From DRTC01 sp964521025 (lineage in GTDB: Bacteria; Cloacimonadota; Cloacimonadia; Cloacimonadales; TCS61), in assembly GCA_964521025.1 (NCBI GenBank), contig CAZFPK010000035.1, forward strand, positions 1 to 35,240: a stretch of DNA of 35,240 nt. The letters run 5' to 3'. Shown one piece after another: positions 16,201 to 25,600 of the stretch. The position numbers and the translations under genes were made by a program. How positions within the stretch are numbered: the stretch's first letter is position 1; each line of letters begins with the position of its first letter. The notes below the pieces were generated by a model. The model did no database searches and was not told the DNA's origin. It saw only the letters and a list, made by a program, of their open reading frames with translations.

Positions 16201-18716
16201 TCCGCTAATTTCCCAGTGAAACCAAAATATATAGATTTCAATTCGATGAACATGATCTGCAGATCATCTGTAAGCTGATATTTTTCCAGTTCGTCGAGAC
16301 AGGATTTAACTTTTTTATAATTTCCCTGGAAAAAATAAACCTTACCCAATTTTAAAAGAATAAATGTTTTCATTTTTCCGGTAACAGCTCTTTCATAGGC
16401 TTTTTCCAATCGATCACAGGCTAATTTATACTTTTCCAATGCTAAAAAGAATACGCCGATGATCAAATGTCTTTCCGGGCAATCAGGCATTTCTCTGACG
16501 ATTTTTTTTAGTTTTAAAGGAATTTTATCGCTGGTTGTCCATTCGGAGGTATCCAGCATCATTTTCAGGTCTTTTTTCTTTTCTTTTTCATCCAGCTGTA
16601 TTTTGTCGGAAAAATCGATTTCAATAACATGACACAATTCCTTGAAAGTATTTTCATATTCTCCTTTTTCCATGAAAAGATCGGAAATCCTTAAATGGTA
16701 TTTCCTGATACTTCGATAATCCTTTATCTGATGAGCATGTTCGATGATTCCCCTGATTATTGAGATTTTAGTAACTACTTTGCTTTGGAAATACATGAGA
16801 ATTTTCCCGGACATGATTTTCCTGATTTTTCCCGGTAACTTTCCATATAAATAATTCTGACTTTCTTTATAAGAAAAATAGTAATAATCTTCTTTTTTTG
16901 TTAAAAGATCATTATTGATACATTCTTTCAAAAGGAAAAATAATTCCTTGTCTGTTATGTTTAAAGTGTATTTGATCAAATTCTTTGATAAAGGAGTAAA
17001 AATAGCTGACAGTTTCAGTAAATGATCATAATTCTCTCCTGAAAGATGTGTCATTCTTTCCAAGATCGAGTCGGTTATTTCTTTGGAAAGTTCATATTTC
17101 TCAAGGTCGAAATCAAAATTAAATTTTTGTTCTTTCCAGATCAGTTTTTTTTGAGTAAGATCTATTAATATCTGTTCGATAAAAAGAGGATTTCCATAAG
17201 ATCGAAGCCACAAATCCTCGAGGAATTTCTCATCAGGCATTTCTTTGAGAAGTGCATACACATATTTTTTTGTGTGTTCGAGATTCAATGATTCGATTTT
17301 AATTTTTGCAGCGTGAATAATATTTTTTAATTTTTCAGGATTATTAAAACTTAAAACGATCAAAATGGGAATATCGACAATTTCTTGAGAGATATAATTA
17401 ACAAAATCCAGTGCTTCTTTAGTTAAATTTTGGGAGCATCTGATAATAAAAACAATAGGTTTTTCTTCCGATAGATGAAGAATAAAATTAAAAGCCGTTT
17501 GAAAATCAAGTGATAATTCTTCCTCATTTTCATCCATGGTCGCTGCTATATGTTCCGATTCATATAAAAATTTCTGAAATTTCCTGGAAATTTTAACCAG
17601 GTCGGAAGCTAATTTTTTATTGTTTTTAACAGCAAAGTGAAATTCTTTAATAAGAGCAAAAAAAGGATCTTTGTGAATTTCACTGCAACGATAATCAAAA
17701 AGGTAATATTCCCCCGTTAAAATATGATAGCGGAAAAGTGTTAAAACATTATTGATTCCTAAACCGGTTCCTGCTGTTAAAGCGATTATCTTGCCGTTTC
17801 CCTGATTTATCATCGGCAGATAATCGAGTAATTGGTGAGAATAATCCTCCCGCACAATATAATCGCTGAATTTAATATTATGAACGATAGACCATTTCCT
17901 CGAAAACGGGTATTTCTTCAACTGTGTCTGATTAATGAAAGAAATGATCTCTTCCGCATTCCTGAATCTGTCTTCCGGATTTCGTCCCAATAAATTTAAG
18001 ATCAATCTTTCCAGATTTTCAGGAATATCAGGATTCAATTCCCGCGGAAATTGAGGAAATACATCCATTTCATCACCGGCTTTAAAACCGGTTATTTTTT
18101 CGACTGAAAACGGCAAAATCCCGGTTGTTATTCGATATAAAACAACTCCCAAAGAATAAAAATCACTCTCCGGAACCGCTTCTTTTCCAAGATAAATTTC
18201 GGGTGCAATAAAGGGTAAGATCTCCCCTACTTTTTGCTTGCTTCGTTCCAGGTCGATCTTGGTAAATCCATAATCCATTACTTTCACTTCGACCTTGTTA
18301 TCTTTCACACGATAAGCAATATTATCAAGTTTGAGATCTTTATGGATAATGCTCTGACTGTGAAGAGCATTCAAGGCATAACAAACCTGAACTGTGATAT
18401 CATAAAGAAGCTCCAGGTTGGTTTTTCTGAATTTATAATTTCTGAGCGTCTTACCTTGATAAAATTCACTTAAATAATAAATATGTTTCCCGAAATTACC
18501 GAAATCCGAAACATGGACAAGATTCGGATGCTGGATTTTCGTTATATGATGCATATCCTCGGCAGAAAATTTCTCATAAAGACTTTTTGCATCCAGCTTT
18601 TGAAATAGTTTCAAAGCAAATATTTTTTTTGTCCTGGTATCTCTGACTTTAAAAACATTCGCCCATAATCCGGAACCGAGCTCTTTGATAACTTTATACC
18701 TGGAATCGATTATCAT
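13275..18716 (-). CDS. Dual Ser/Thr and histidine kinase with degenerate NTPase-like region, TPRs and GAF domains
   Basis: A 1813-residue signalling protein. Residues 1-265 are a Ser/Thr kinase with the GSGLWANV loop, K36, HKDLKLDN (D127, N132), MDYG in place of DFG (D148) and APE at 171-173. About 300-640 resembles the STAND/AAA region usual in such proteins, but the P-loop reads AGTGLGINN (315-323) with no Lys or Ser/Thr, and the Walker B acids are missing. TPR-like helices fill about 650-1170. Two GAF-like domains (about 1260-1385 and 1395-1560) precede HisKA, with phospho-acceptor H1585 in SHELKTPL. A HATPase domain ends the protein, with NLILNA, DNGIGIP and GLGLGLS. The ATG at 18716 is chosen because AAGGAG lies seven bases upstream; an ATG six bases earlier nearly abuts that site. 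The layout recalls cyanobacterial HstK proteins. No receiver or partner regulator is adjacent. Confidence 0.9.
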   Translation of the reverse strand: MIIDSRYKVIKELGSGLWANVFKVRDTRTKKIFALKLFQKLDAKSLYEKFSAEDMHHITKIQHPNLVHVSDFGNFGKHIYYLSEFYQGKTLRNYKFRKTNLELLYDITVQVCYALNALHSQSIIHKDLKLDNIAYRVKDNKVEVKVMDYGFTKIDLERSKQKVGEILPFIAPEIYLGKEAVPESDFYSLGVVLYRITTGILPFSVEKITGFKAGDEMDVFPQFPRELNPDIPENLERLILNLLGRNPEDRFRNAEEIISFINQTQLKKYPFSRKWSIVHNIKFSDYIVREDYSHQLLDYLPMINQGNGKIIALTAGTGLGINNVLTLFRYHILTGEYYLFDYRCSEIHKDPFFALIKEFHFAVKNNKKLASDLVKISRKFQKFLYESEHIAATMDENEEELSLDFQTAFNFILHLSEEKPIVFIIRCSQNLTKEALDFVNYISQEIVDIPILIVLSFNNPEKLKNIIHAAKIKIESLNLEHTKKYVYALLKEMPDEKFLEDLWLRSYGNPLFIEQILIDLTQKKLIWKEQKFNFDFDLEKYELSKEITDSILERMTHLSGENYDHLLKLSAIFTPLSKNLIKYTLNITDKELFFLLKECINNDLLTKKEDYYYFSYKESQNYLYGKLPGKIRKIMSGKILMYFQSKVVTKISIIRGIIEHAHQIKDYRSIRKYHLRISDLFMEKGEYENTFKELCHVIEIDFSDKIQLDEKEKKKDLKMMLDTSEWTTSDKIPLKLKKIVREMPDCPERHLIIGVFFLALEKYKLACDRLEKAYERAVTGKMKTFILLKLGKVYFFQGNYKKVKSCLDELEKYQLTDDLQIMFIELKSIYFGFTGKLAEAINIIEEFLPTIKSKNDAVYFIKLGSLHNNLAVLLHHQRHYDEAEKNFRMARKIWEKVNYRRKLAAVLNNIGDVNLTKGNTKTAMKYFTLALDACSNVDCKRDRILGLVNLGEVNIKLGKFNIAEKFLKQALKRSEEQENKPFFDAIINNLAIAKSKIHNFSYYQRFIAENVPGLPQGKIYKITPLTKTYFYYLYQIGDFKKIEKLLKKYKNIFFEKKENEFFYQMYGFLLLNKGEYEKALETIEQAFKYSQQMQNIYAQAINYIRLNECYLALGDIKEAKDMYQKAEQLCEQNDFNYWKTILSLRKIKIQLLDKKIGVRKIIRELHSIIEYVQKNDLYLLEIEAYEIIIQIYTYLNIDKMAKLFFGRYKKKIENAVHNLTEADRVIYLKKTNFYLDDYLSLKTLKIAKRSHFVSENWQEELYDILKLKELDRIKFFIEKTIDKLMNPFYFLIILTDEMKIQKAPFLAVNIDKKKIFSAKFLKNIDSCLDNNSIISKRITGSNTLFIPLRIKTAKVGCLVIGDKGELEFQPDEISVLRILRFHLTSILMRINEFAELNNYMKLMTKLMEITQKFFMIFDLEKLEQEIVSFTLDFIGGTRGFLIRKDKYENYIYKVALDDSKHLLEKYTYVSKAILSEVQKNKKPTFIRDAKESKIFDGYVNFDYSSLNIFCAPLIIDENVYGFLYIDNLNSSINRIEINEEFMRLLLMQIISSLKNAIQYESLLQKSKEVESLNNLKNDFINIVSHELKTPLVTLQGYVKRLQKPENYKFYEENIQQVDKSIDKLFFTTEDIINFNKYKLINKINKSIVNIKDILQVVADESRRIAEKRHMILKIEIEEKLPSIELNWEAFSLLMKNLILNAVRFTKDFGSITIGARRSAFQQEEVDGQESLVVFVQDNGIGIPENELENVFQKFYELNDLYSHKSGTTEFRSSGLGLGLSTAELIVKLHNGKIWINSKENEGTTVFIAIPIAS

Positions 18717-18759
18717 GATCATTCTCCTTACATTTTTAACAGAAAGGATTCTGCATAAT

Positions 18760-18826
18760 CCAATTTCTAACTCACCCGCGGTCAGTCTCTCCAAAGAGAG
18801 GGACCGAGGGTGAGTTGAATAATTGG
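18760..18826 (-). promoter_or_regulatory. Large nested hairpin in the kinase 5' leader
   Basis: Symmetric arms nest around one centre: CCAATT (18760-18765) with AATTGG (18821-18826), AACTCACCC (18769-18777) with GGGTGAGTT (18808-18816), GGTC with GACC, and CTCTC with GAGAG. It lies 44 bases upstream of the kinase start and would be transcribed in its leader if the promoter is further upstream. It has no T-run in either direction. It resembles other CTCACCC/CTCTCCC-type hairpins in the window (for example 26221-26254), so it is probably a dispersed palindrome that may affect mRNA stability. Confidence 0.6.
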
Positions 18827-19082
18827 AATTTCTGATTTTTCCCATAATTCTCAAAAATACCCAATTATGTAGAACTCTTTTCTAACAGAGTCCATTTAAT
18901 TTAGTTAAATCTCGTTGTCAAGAAAGTGATTGGAATTTATTTGAATTGCATTTTTTTGGAAATGATTTCTGCCTGATTCACATTAAACCACTGAAGTAGT
19001 TCGGAGTAAATTTTATTTTTTCTCATCTCACAGTTGAAAAGATTATGAAACTGTTGATCAATCCGACCAGGACAAGCATTCA

Positions 19083-19413
19083 CCTGTCAGTAATGAATTT
19101 ACATTCATCGGTAACAGATCTGCATTCGTCAGTATTAAATTTATGCTCGTCAGTAATGAATTTACACCTGTCAGTAATGAATTTACACCCGTCAGTAATG
19201 AATTTACANNNNNNNNNNNNNNNNNNNNNNNNNNNNNNNNNNNNNNNNNNNNNNNNNNNNNNNNNNNNNNNNNNNNNNNNNNNNNNNNNNNNNNNNNNNN
19301 NNNNNNNNCCCGTCAGTAATGAATTTACACCCGTCGGGAATGAATTTACACCCGTCAGTAGTGTATTTATATTCTTCAGTAATAAATTTACACTCGTCAG
19401 TAATGATTGTACA
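19083..19413. repeat. 21-bp tandem repeat array broken by an assembly gap
   Basis: Eleven 21-bp units are visible, with core GTCAGTAATGAATTTACA: six from 19083 to 19208 and five from 19309 to 19413. Inner units are nearly identical and outer ones diverged, the usual pattern of an expanding array. The N run begins and ends exactly at unit boundaries, so the true array is likely longer than shown. The unit is three-divisible and could read as a seven-residue repeat (SVMNLHP), but the frame is not kept across the gap as given, and no good start site is present. I treat it as non-coding. Confidence 0.9.
19209..19308. other. Assembly gap of 100 N
   Basis: Exactly 100 unknown bases, a common placeholder for a scaffold gap of unknown size. 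It lies within the tandem repeat array, so the gap probably reflects repeat collapse. Confidence 0.95.
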
Positions 19414-19428
19414 TGAAATTAATTTATT

Positions 19429-19454
19429 TCTGATAAAGTTCTATCTTTATCAGA
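19429..19454. repeat. Ten-pair hairpin upstream of the radical SAM gene
   Basis: TCTGATAAAG and CTTTATCAGA form a perfect stem with a six-base loop. There is no T-run on either side. The rest of 19455-19696 is AT-rich and shows no gene or clear promoter. Confidence 0.55.
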
Positions 19455-19696
19455 CTCTGTTTCCGTAATTACTGATAAGAATTTCCTTTCTTCAGAACAG
19501 GATGATGGTATTTCATGGGAAAATATATTGTCAAATATTTTTTAGAAAACTTATCGGGGAGTATCAAATATGTGTTTTAGAATCTTTGAAAGACTGTTGG
19601 GATTTCCTTTAATACTATATACAACATAAACGAAGCGGGAAATATTAGTTGATAATGTAAAAATTCATTGACTCAAATCAACAAGATTAAATAAAT

Positions 19697-21403
19697 ATGA
19701 TCATGAAAAAGATATTATTGGTTGGAATTAATGCCCGGTTTACTCATTCCAATTTAGCGATTCGCTATCTCAGGAATTCGGTTCTCGATCTACATTACCG
19801 GATCGATATAAAGGAATTTTCCATTAATCAAAAAACTGCGGAAGTCCTTTCGGAAATTTATAATTCAAAACCGGATATTGCAGCTCTTTCGGTTTATACC
19901 TGGAATTCGGTGATAATAAAAAAATTATTGAGAGATATAAAAAAAGTTTTACCGGATATAAATATAATTCTCGGCGGACCGGAAGTCAGCTTCGATGCGG
20001 AACAATGGCTGGAAGAATTTCCTGCTGTGGATCATATTATTTCGGGATACGGGGAAACAGGTTTCAGGTATCTCCTGGAAAAAGATTTGAAAGTTCCGCA
20101 AAAGATCATAAAGATCAAGAATGAGAATTTTTCGAAGATAAAATTTCCTTATCTCGATGCGGATTTCCCGGGATTGGAAAATAAATATATTTATTATGAG
20201 AGCAGTCGCGGCTGTCCTTTCAGATGTATTTATTGTATTTCATCAAGGATCGATCAAGCTCTCGAATTCAGGGATCTGGAAACTGTTAAAAAGGAACTGC
20301 TCTGGTTGCTTGAGAAAAAACCGAAGATCATCAAATTCATAGATAGAACTTTTAATGCTAATCGGGATTTTTCCAGGAAAATCTGGAAATTCCTCATTGA
20401 ATTGAATACTGAAACCAGGTTTCATTTTGAGATCCATCCCGGTTTACCGGATAAGGAAGATTTTGAAATTTTACGAAATTGCCCGAAAGGTTTATTCCAG
20501 TTCGAGATCGGAATTCAATCTACAAATCCGGTAGTCCTTGGAAATATTAGCAGGAAAACAAATGTCAATAAATCTCTCGAAAATATAAAAACGTTGCTCA
20601 AAACAGGAAATATCCGTATCCATGTCGATCTGATCGCAGGTTTGCCGTTTGCAGATCTTAAAAGTTTAATTAGATCTTTTAACAAAGTTTATGAACTCGA
20701 AGCAGACCACTTTCAACTCGGTTTTTTGAAAGTCCTGCCCGGAACTAAGCTCGAACAAAAGATCGATGAATATGAAATAAAACATTCGGAAACCGCTCCT
20801 TATGAAGTTCTGCAAACGAAATGGCTATCTTATCCCGAACTTCTGCAGATCCGTAGAATTGAAAAACTCTTAAATGCATTTTACAATTCCCATAAGTTTG
20901 AAACAACTTTATTAGAAATCGTATCTTTGTTTGCAAAGCCGTTTGCTTTTTATCTCGCTTTCTCCGAATTTCTCGAACCCGATGATCTCCATCTTGCTTT
21001 GATGGACTGGCAAAAACGAGCCGCTCTTTTATTCAAATTCAGCGTGAAGAATTTTCCCGGCAAAAAAGATTTCTTTGCAGATTGCCTGCGTTGGGATTGG
21101 TGCAAGATCGCCAAATCGCATTATTACCCGGATTTGCTGAAGACAAGCGAAACAAAAGCATCGAAAGAGAAAGGTTTCAAATTATTGCGGGAAAAAGCAG
21201 TGAAAGGAAAAATCAATTACGAGAAATATGAATTTGCGATCTCTGATCTGAAAAGAGCGATTTTCTTTATACCTGTTTCAGAAGATTTTAAAAATAAATT
21301 TATGAATCCATTCGATATTGCGGTTTTTGTGATGAGCGGGGATAAGAGGGAGATTGTCGGGGTAAAAAAACAGCGAACAATTACTAACAAAAACGAACAA
21401 TAA
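19697..21403 (+). CDS. B12-binding-domain radical SAM protein with DUF4080-like C-terminus
   Basis: A 568-residue enzyme of unknown reaction. An N-terminal cobalamin-binding-like Rossmann domain (about 1-130) has NARFTHSNLAIRYL and LGGPEVSFD. A radical SAM core follows, with cluster cysteines C173, C177 and C180 in RGCPFRCIYC, then GIQSTN and HVDLIAGLPF. The C-terminal region (about 380-540) matches what I recall of DUF4080. No DxHxxG motif is visible, so any cobalamin would be bound without the lower His ligand. Its presence fits the B12 uptake genes in the window. Start codons at 19697 and 19703 are both possible; neither has a strong ribosome binding site. The last residues (KKQRTITNKNEQ) come from AACGAACAA-like repeat DNA, also seen in the riboswitch arm. 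Confidence 0.85.
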   Translation: MIMKKILLVGINARFTHSNLAIRYLRNSVLDLHYRIDIKEFSINQKTAEVLSEIYNSKPDIAALSVYTWNSVIIKKLLRDIKKVLPDINIILGGPEVSFDAEQWLEEFPAVDHIISGYGETGFRYLLEKDLKVPQKIIKIKNENFSKIKFPYLDADFPGLENKYIYYESSRGCPFRCIYCISSRIDQALEFRDLETVKKELLWLLEKKPKIIKFIDRTFNANRDFSRKIWKFLIELNTETRFHFEIHPGLPDKEDFEILRNCPKGLFQFEIGIQSTNPVVLGNISRKTNVNKSLENIKTLLKTGNIRIHVDLIAGLPFADLKSLIRSFNKVYELEADHFQLGFLKVLPGTKLEQKIDEYEIKHSETAPYEVLQTKWLSYPELLQIRRIEKLLNAFYNSHKFETTLLEIVSLFAKPFAFYLAFSEFLEPDDLHLALMDWQKRAALLFKFSVKNFPGKKDFFADCLRWDWCKIAKSHYYPDLLKTSETKASKEKGFKLLREKAVKGKINYEKYEFAISDLKRAIFFIPVSEDFKNKFMNPFDIAVFVMSGDKREIVGVKKQRTITNKNEQ

Positions 21404-22667
21404 AAACTATTGGATACCGGTAAAGCTTTGCATAAGTTCGGATTTAATTTACTTAAGTTTCGCAGTTAAGAAAAACAGCATAAATTCTGAATAAAGAAAT
21501 CTCCCGTAATTCTTAATTCTTGTTTAATTTACTATATCAAAAAGTTATGAGTTGTTCCTTTTTTCCAATAATTTGATTACAGCAATTTCATAAAAACCAT
21601 TAAAATGGTTACTGATCGCTTTTTTATGTTTATCCTCACCACAATGAATTGTGGTGTTACTCTGATTAATTTTTTTTCGGAATTGATATCAACTTTTCAG
21701 AATAACACCCTGATTTATCAGGTTGAATGATAGTGCAGAATATGATAACATAACCGTTTTAACGGTTTTTCATTTTACTGCGAAACTTGAGTTAATTTAT
21801 TCTCATTATGCGTTTTTTTGTCCTCCCTTTAAGCATCTATTTTTCAGAAACTAACACAAAAACCATCTTAAAAAACAAAGAGTAAAATACTGTCCGGTTA
21901 AATAAAAAGACTCTCTTTTAAAAACTATGGTTAATTTTAAATTTGATAAAGATAAAAGCAAAGATATACACAAGATTTATTAATTGTTTTCTTTTAAGTG
22001 TTAATATGAATTAAATCCTGAAAGGAGTGAATATTATTAGCCGTAGATGAAATCTACGGTTAAGGAACATGTATCATTTCCAATCCTGAAAGGATTGAAT
22101 AGAAGTCAGCAATTGTGATATTCCTTTGTTCAACTCTTTCAGAGTTGTTATCAGTTGTTTTCCATTTCCGTAAGATTCTCATATGGCTATTAACATTCAA
22201 CTCTTTCAGAGTTTTAATGAATTAATAAGACGATAATAATCTTCGATTTATGATAACAAATCTTTATTAGATATTAGATCAATAAATAAGGCTACCTGCA
22301 TATTTTGAAAGAGAACCATAAAAAATAAAAAAAATCCTTGCCCGATTTATTTCGATTCAAATATCTGACGAGGGGAAGAAAAAAAATGAAGAAAATTAAA
22401 CTATTTTTCAGCAATTGTAAAAATTCTTTCCTTACCCCCCCCGCACAAGACATTCCAAACTAATAAGTTATAAAAATAAATCCTTAAATGATATTTTTTC
22501 AAATATTTTTTGTGATAAAAAATTATTTTTGTTTTTTATCGGGAAAAATAAATTTACCTGATAATGCTGTCCTCGATTTTTGATTTGAGGACATGTTCCT
22601 CTCTGTTTTCTGTTTGGCAGGGAAGGAGAACAAAAAACAGGAAAACAAAAACTTGATGGAGGATATT
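21404..22667. other. Long non-coding region with a cluster of short palindromes
   Basis: About 1.26 kb with no supported gene. Perfect or near-perfect palindromes are strung along it: AACCAT/ATGGTT (21595-21610), CACCACAAT/ATTGTGGTG (21637-21656), CCTGA/TCAGG (21709-21722), AACCGTT/AACGGTT (21752-21767), CCGTAGAT/ATCTACGG (22041-22059), AATCC/GGATT (22082-22096) and two copies of AACTCTTTCAGAGTT (22132-22146, 22199-22213). TGTCCTC/GAGGACA (22568-22593) lies in the probable leader of the protease gene. The rest is A/T-rich, with a run of eight C near 22435. Confidence 0.7.
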
Positions 22668-25600
22668 ATGTATCAAAAATATTTTTTAGCTGTCTTACTG
22701 ATATTAATTTTCAGTATTTCAGTTATTATAGCTCGACCAAACACAGCAGAATTGCAAAGACTTTCAGCAAAATTTGAAGCAGAATATGAAATTGAAAAAA
22801 CCGAAGCGAATAGAGTTGCCAAAGAAAATGGTTGGATTATCAAAGCTGTCTTCCCTTCTGGAAAGATTATGGAATTACAGAAACTCGCTGTAAACGGAAT
22901 GCCCATGTACTATATTACGAATAACTTGAATGCTGCACGAACTGTTGGTGTTGACAAATTGTGGCCAGGAGGATCAAGCGGATTTAACTTGACCGGAAGT
23001 GGAACAACTCTTGGGGAATGGGATGCAGGAGGAGTTCGCTTATCCCATCAAGAATTCGAGGGAAGAGTTACCCAGATAGATAATCCGGATAGTATTCATA
23101 AGCATGCTACTCATGTCGCAGGAACAATGATTGCAGCGGGTATTGATGCAAATGCTAAAGGAATGTCATACCAAGCAAATCTCAATGCTTATAAGTGGGA
23201 TAGCGATGAAAGTGAGATGGCAACAGCAGCTGCAGGTGGTCTTATAATTTCTAATCATTCTTACAGTTACAAACATGGTTGGGAATATACAGATATTTTA
23301 GATGAAGGCGAAATGCATTGGTATTGGGTTGGTGATATCAATATTAGTACAACTGAAGACTATAAGTTTGGATTTTACGATTATAATGCCCAATCTTGGG
23401 ATGAAATAGCCTACAATGCTCCTGATTACCTGATCTGCAAATCGGCAGGAAATGAACGTGACGATTCTCATTCAGGTGGTCATTATGTATTTGATGGTTT
23501 TTGGACCTGGAGTACAGATCCTCGAGATCCAGATGGAGGATCAACAGGATATGACTCAATTGGAAGAATAGCATCAGCAAAAAATATTATGACTGTTGGA
23601 GCAGTTAATGACATATCAGGGGGATATACAAATCCCGGTGATGTTGTGATGTCTAGTTTCAGTTGCTGGGGACCTTGCGATGACGGAAGAATAAAACCAG
23701 ATATTTGTGGAAATGGTATTTCTTTGTATTCAACCGATATTGACAGTGATACAGATTACTATACGGCTAGTGGAACTTCTATGTCGAGTCCTAATGTTGC
23801 TGGAGCTTTAGGTTTGATCCAGAGCTATTACCATTCACTAAACGGATCTTATATGAATGCTGCATCATTAAAAGGGTTAGTGATTAATACTGCACATGAA
23901 GCTGGTTCCAGCGATGGACCAGATTATAAATTTGGATGGGGCTTATTGAATTCAGAAGGAGCATGCAATCTAGTTACAGAAGATAACACATTCGGGCATT
24001 TGATAAACGAATATACTCTGAACGACGGATCGACAAATGATTATTATTATTTTGTTGATACTGGAATAACAGAATTAAATGTTACGATCTGCTGGACAGA
24101 TCCGGCAGGAACTCCGATTAATCCATCACTTGATCCGACCGATAAAATGTTAGTTAATGATCTTGATTTGAGGATAACAGGTGGAACAACTACATATTAT
24201 CCCTGGAAGCTTGATGTTGTTAATCCATCATATGCAGCCACAAATTCAGGAGATAATGATGCGGATAATGTTGAAAAAGTTACTGTTTCAAATCCGGAAT
24301 CAGGCACTTACATCGTTTCCGTCTCACATAAGGGAACTCTTGTTAATCCACAAGATTATTCTTTAATTGTTGACGGTGCAGTTCGTTTACCAACCGTAGA
24401 GGTATGTGTAAATTCAAACGCACAAGCAGAAGGCTATGTAAATGTATTAGATGAATTCAATACTATAATTGCAACAACTGGTTGGGATACTGAATTTCAG
24501 GAAGGTGATAATTATTTTTCTTTCGACCTCACTGAATCTTATGATCTATCTTTACTTTCCGGAAATGCCGGTGCTGGAACTTCCTGGGGTGAATGGGCAG
24601 AATTAACAGAGCAAGGATTTTATGGAGAACCTCTAACCTGCAATTTATACTTTAATTTCACAACACCTCCTGATGTAAGCGTATTTCTTAGAACAAATTC
24701 AGATGTTGAAGAGGGAACTGTTGTGATTCATTATTTACCGGAATTTGCAGATACAATAACCATGAAATGGGATAATGATGATTTGGATAACGATGGATTG
24801 ACTGAAGTTCGTTTTGAAGATGTATCCTTGCCGTATGGTTTTAGTCATCATTTTTTACAAGTAACAGCTACAGGAACAAATGTATATGGAGAAACTATAG
24901 AATTAGAAGCCAATGATGGATTTGAATGGAATAATAATCAATGGGAAAATCATGAACTCGAAACTGAAAATATTTTCTGGTACACTCTACCAACTATGGA
25001 AACAAAAATTTTCTACAAAGGCTGGAACTGGTTATCTTTTCCCTGGATGTTTAGAGATGGCAATGATGGTTTTATAGTTGAAATAGTGATCGATGATCTT
25101 GAGCCTTGTCTTGTATGGATAGAAGCAGAAAATCCTGATGTAAATTTTATGGAATGGATGCCTGGCTGGGCTCCACCCGGTTGGCAACATAATAGTGAAT
25201 TTGAAGATTTTGTCAGTACAAACGGATATAAAATCAAAATGAACGATGATTATAGTTGGGCGTCATTATTCACATACGGTTCGAGGTTGGATGAAAATAC
25301 ACCGATGTATTTGGAAGGTAACGGAGAGGAAAACTGGGTTGGTTATTATCCTATAAACAGTCAGAGACCTTCGGAAGCATTTGCTCAAATCTGGGATGAT
25401 AATCTATACCAGATAAAAGCAAAGGATTGGACAATGTATAAGCATAATGGAGAATGGCAAGGTTCAGGAATGAGATATACTTTAAATTATGGAGAAATGT
25501 ATATCATCAAGTTGCGTTATGACTGTCCAGACTTTCAATGGAACAATTCAGCAGGAACCGGTTCTGAAAACAGAGATAAAGCTGAATACTTTACTTATGA

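Noticed and set aside
18717..18854. N-terminal extension of the giant kinase
   Set aside because: It would be translated from the large hairpin and lies upstream of a well-placed AAGGAG; the kinase fold starts at the shorter ATG.
19083..19413. CRISPR array
   Set aside because: Units are directly adjacent with no spacers, and no cas genes are present.
19045..19416. Open frame across the 21-bp repeats that would encode a heptapeptide-repeat protein
   Set aside because: It spans the N gap, changes frame across it as drawn, has no good ribosome binding site, and its content is only the repeat.
22593..22667. Longer protease reading frame
   Set aside because: It begins at a leader hairpin, lacks a signal sequence at its N-terminus, and a strong GGAGGA precedes the ATG at 22668.
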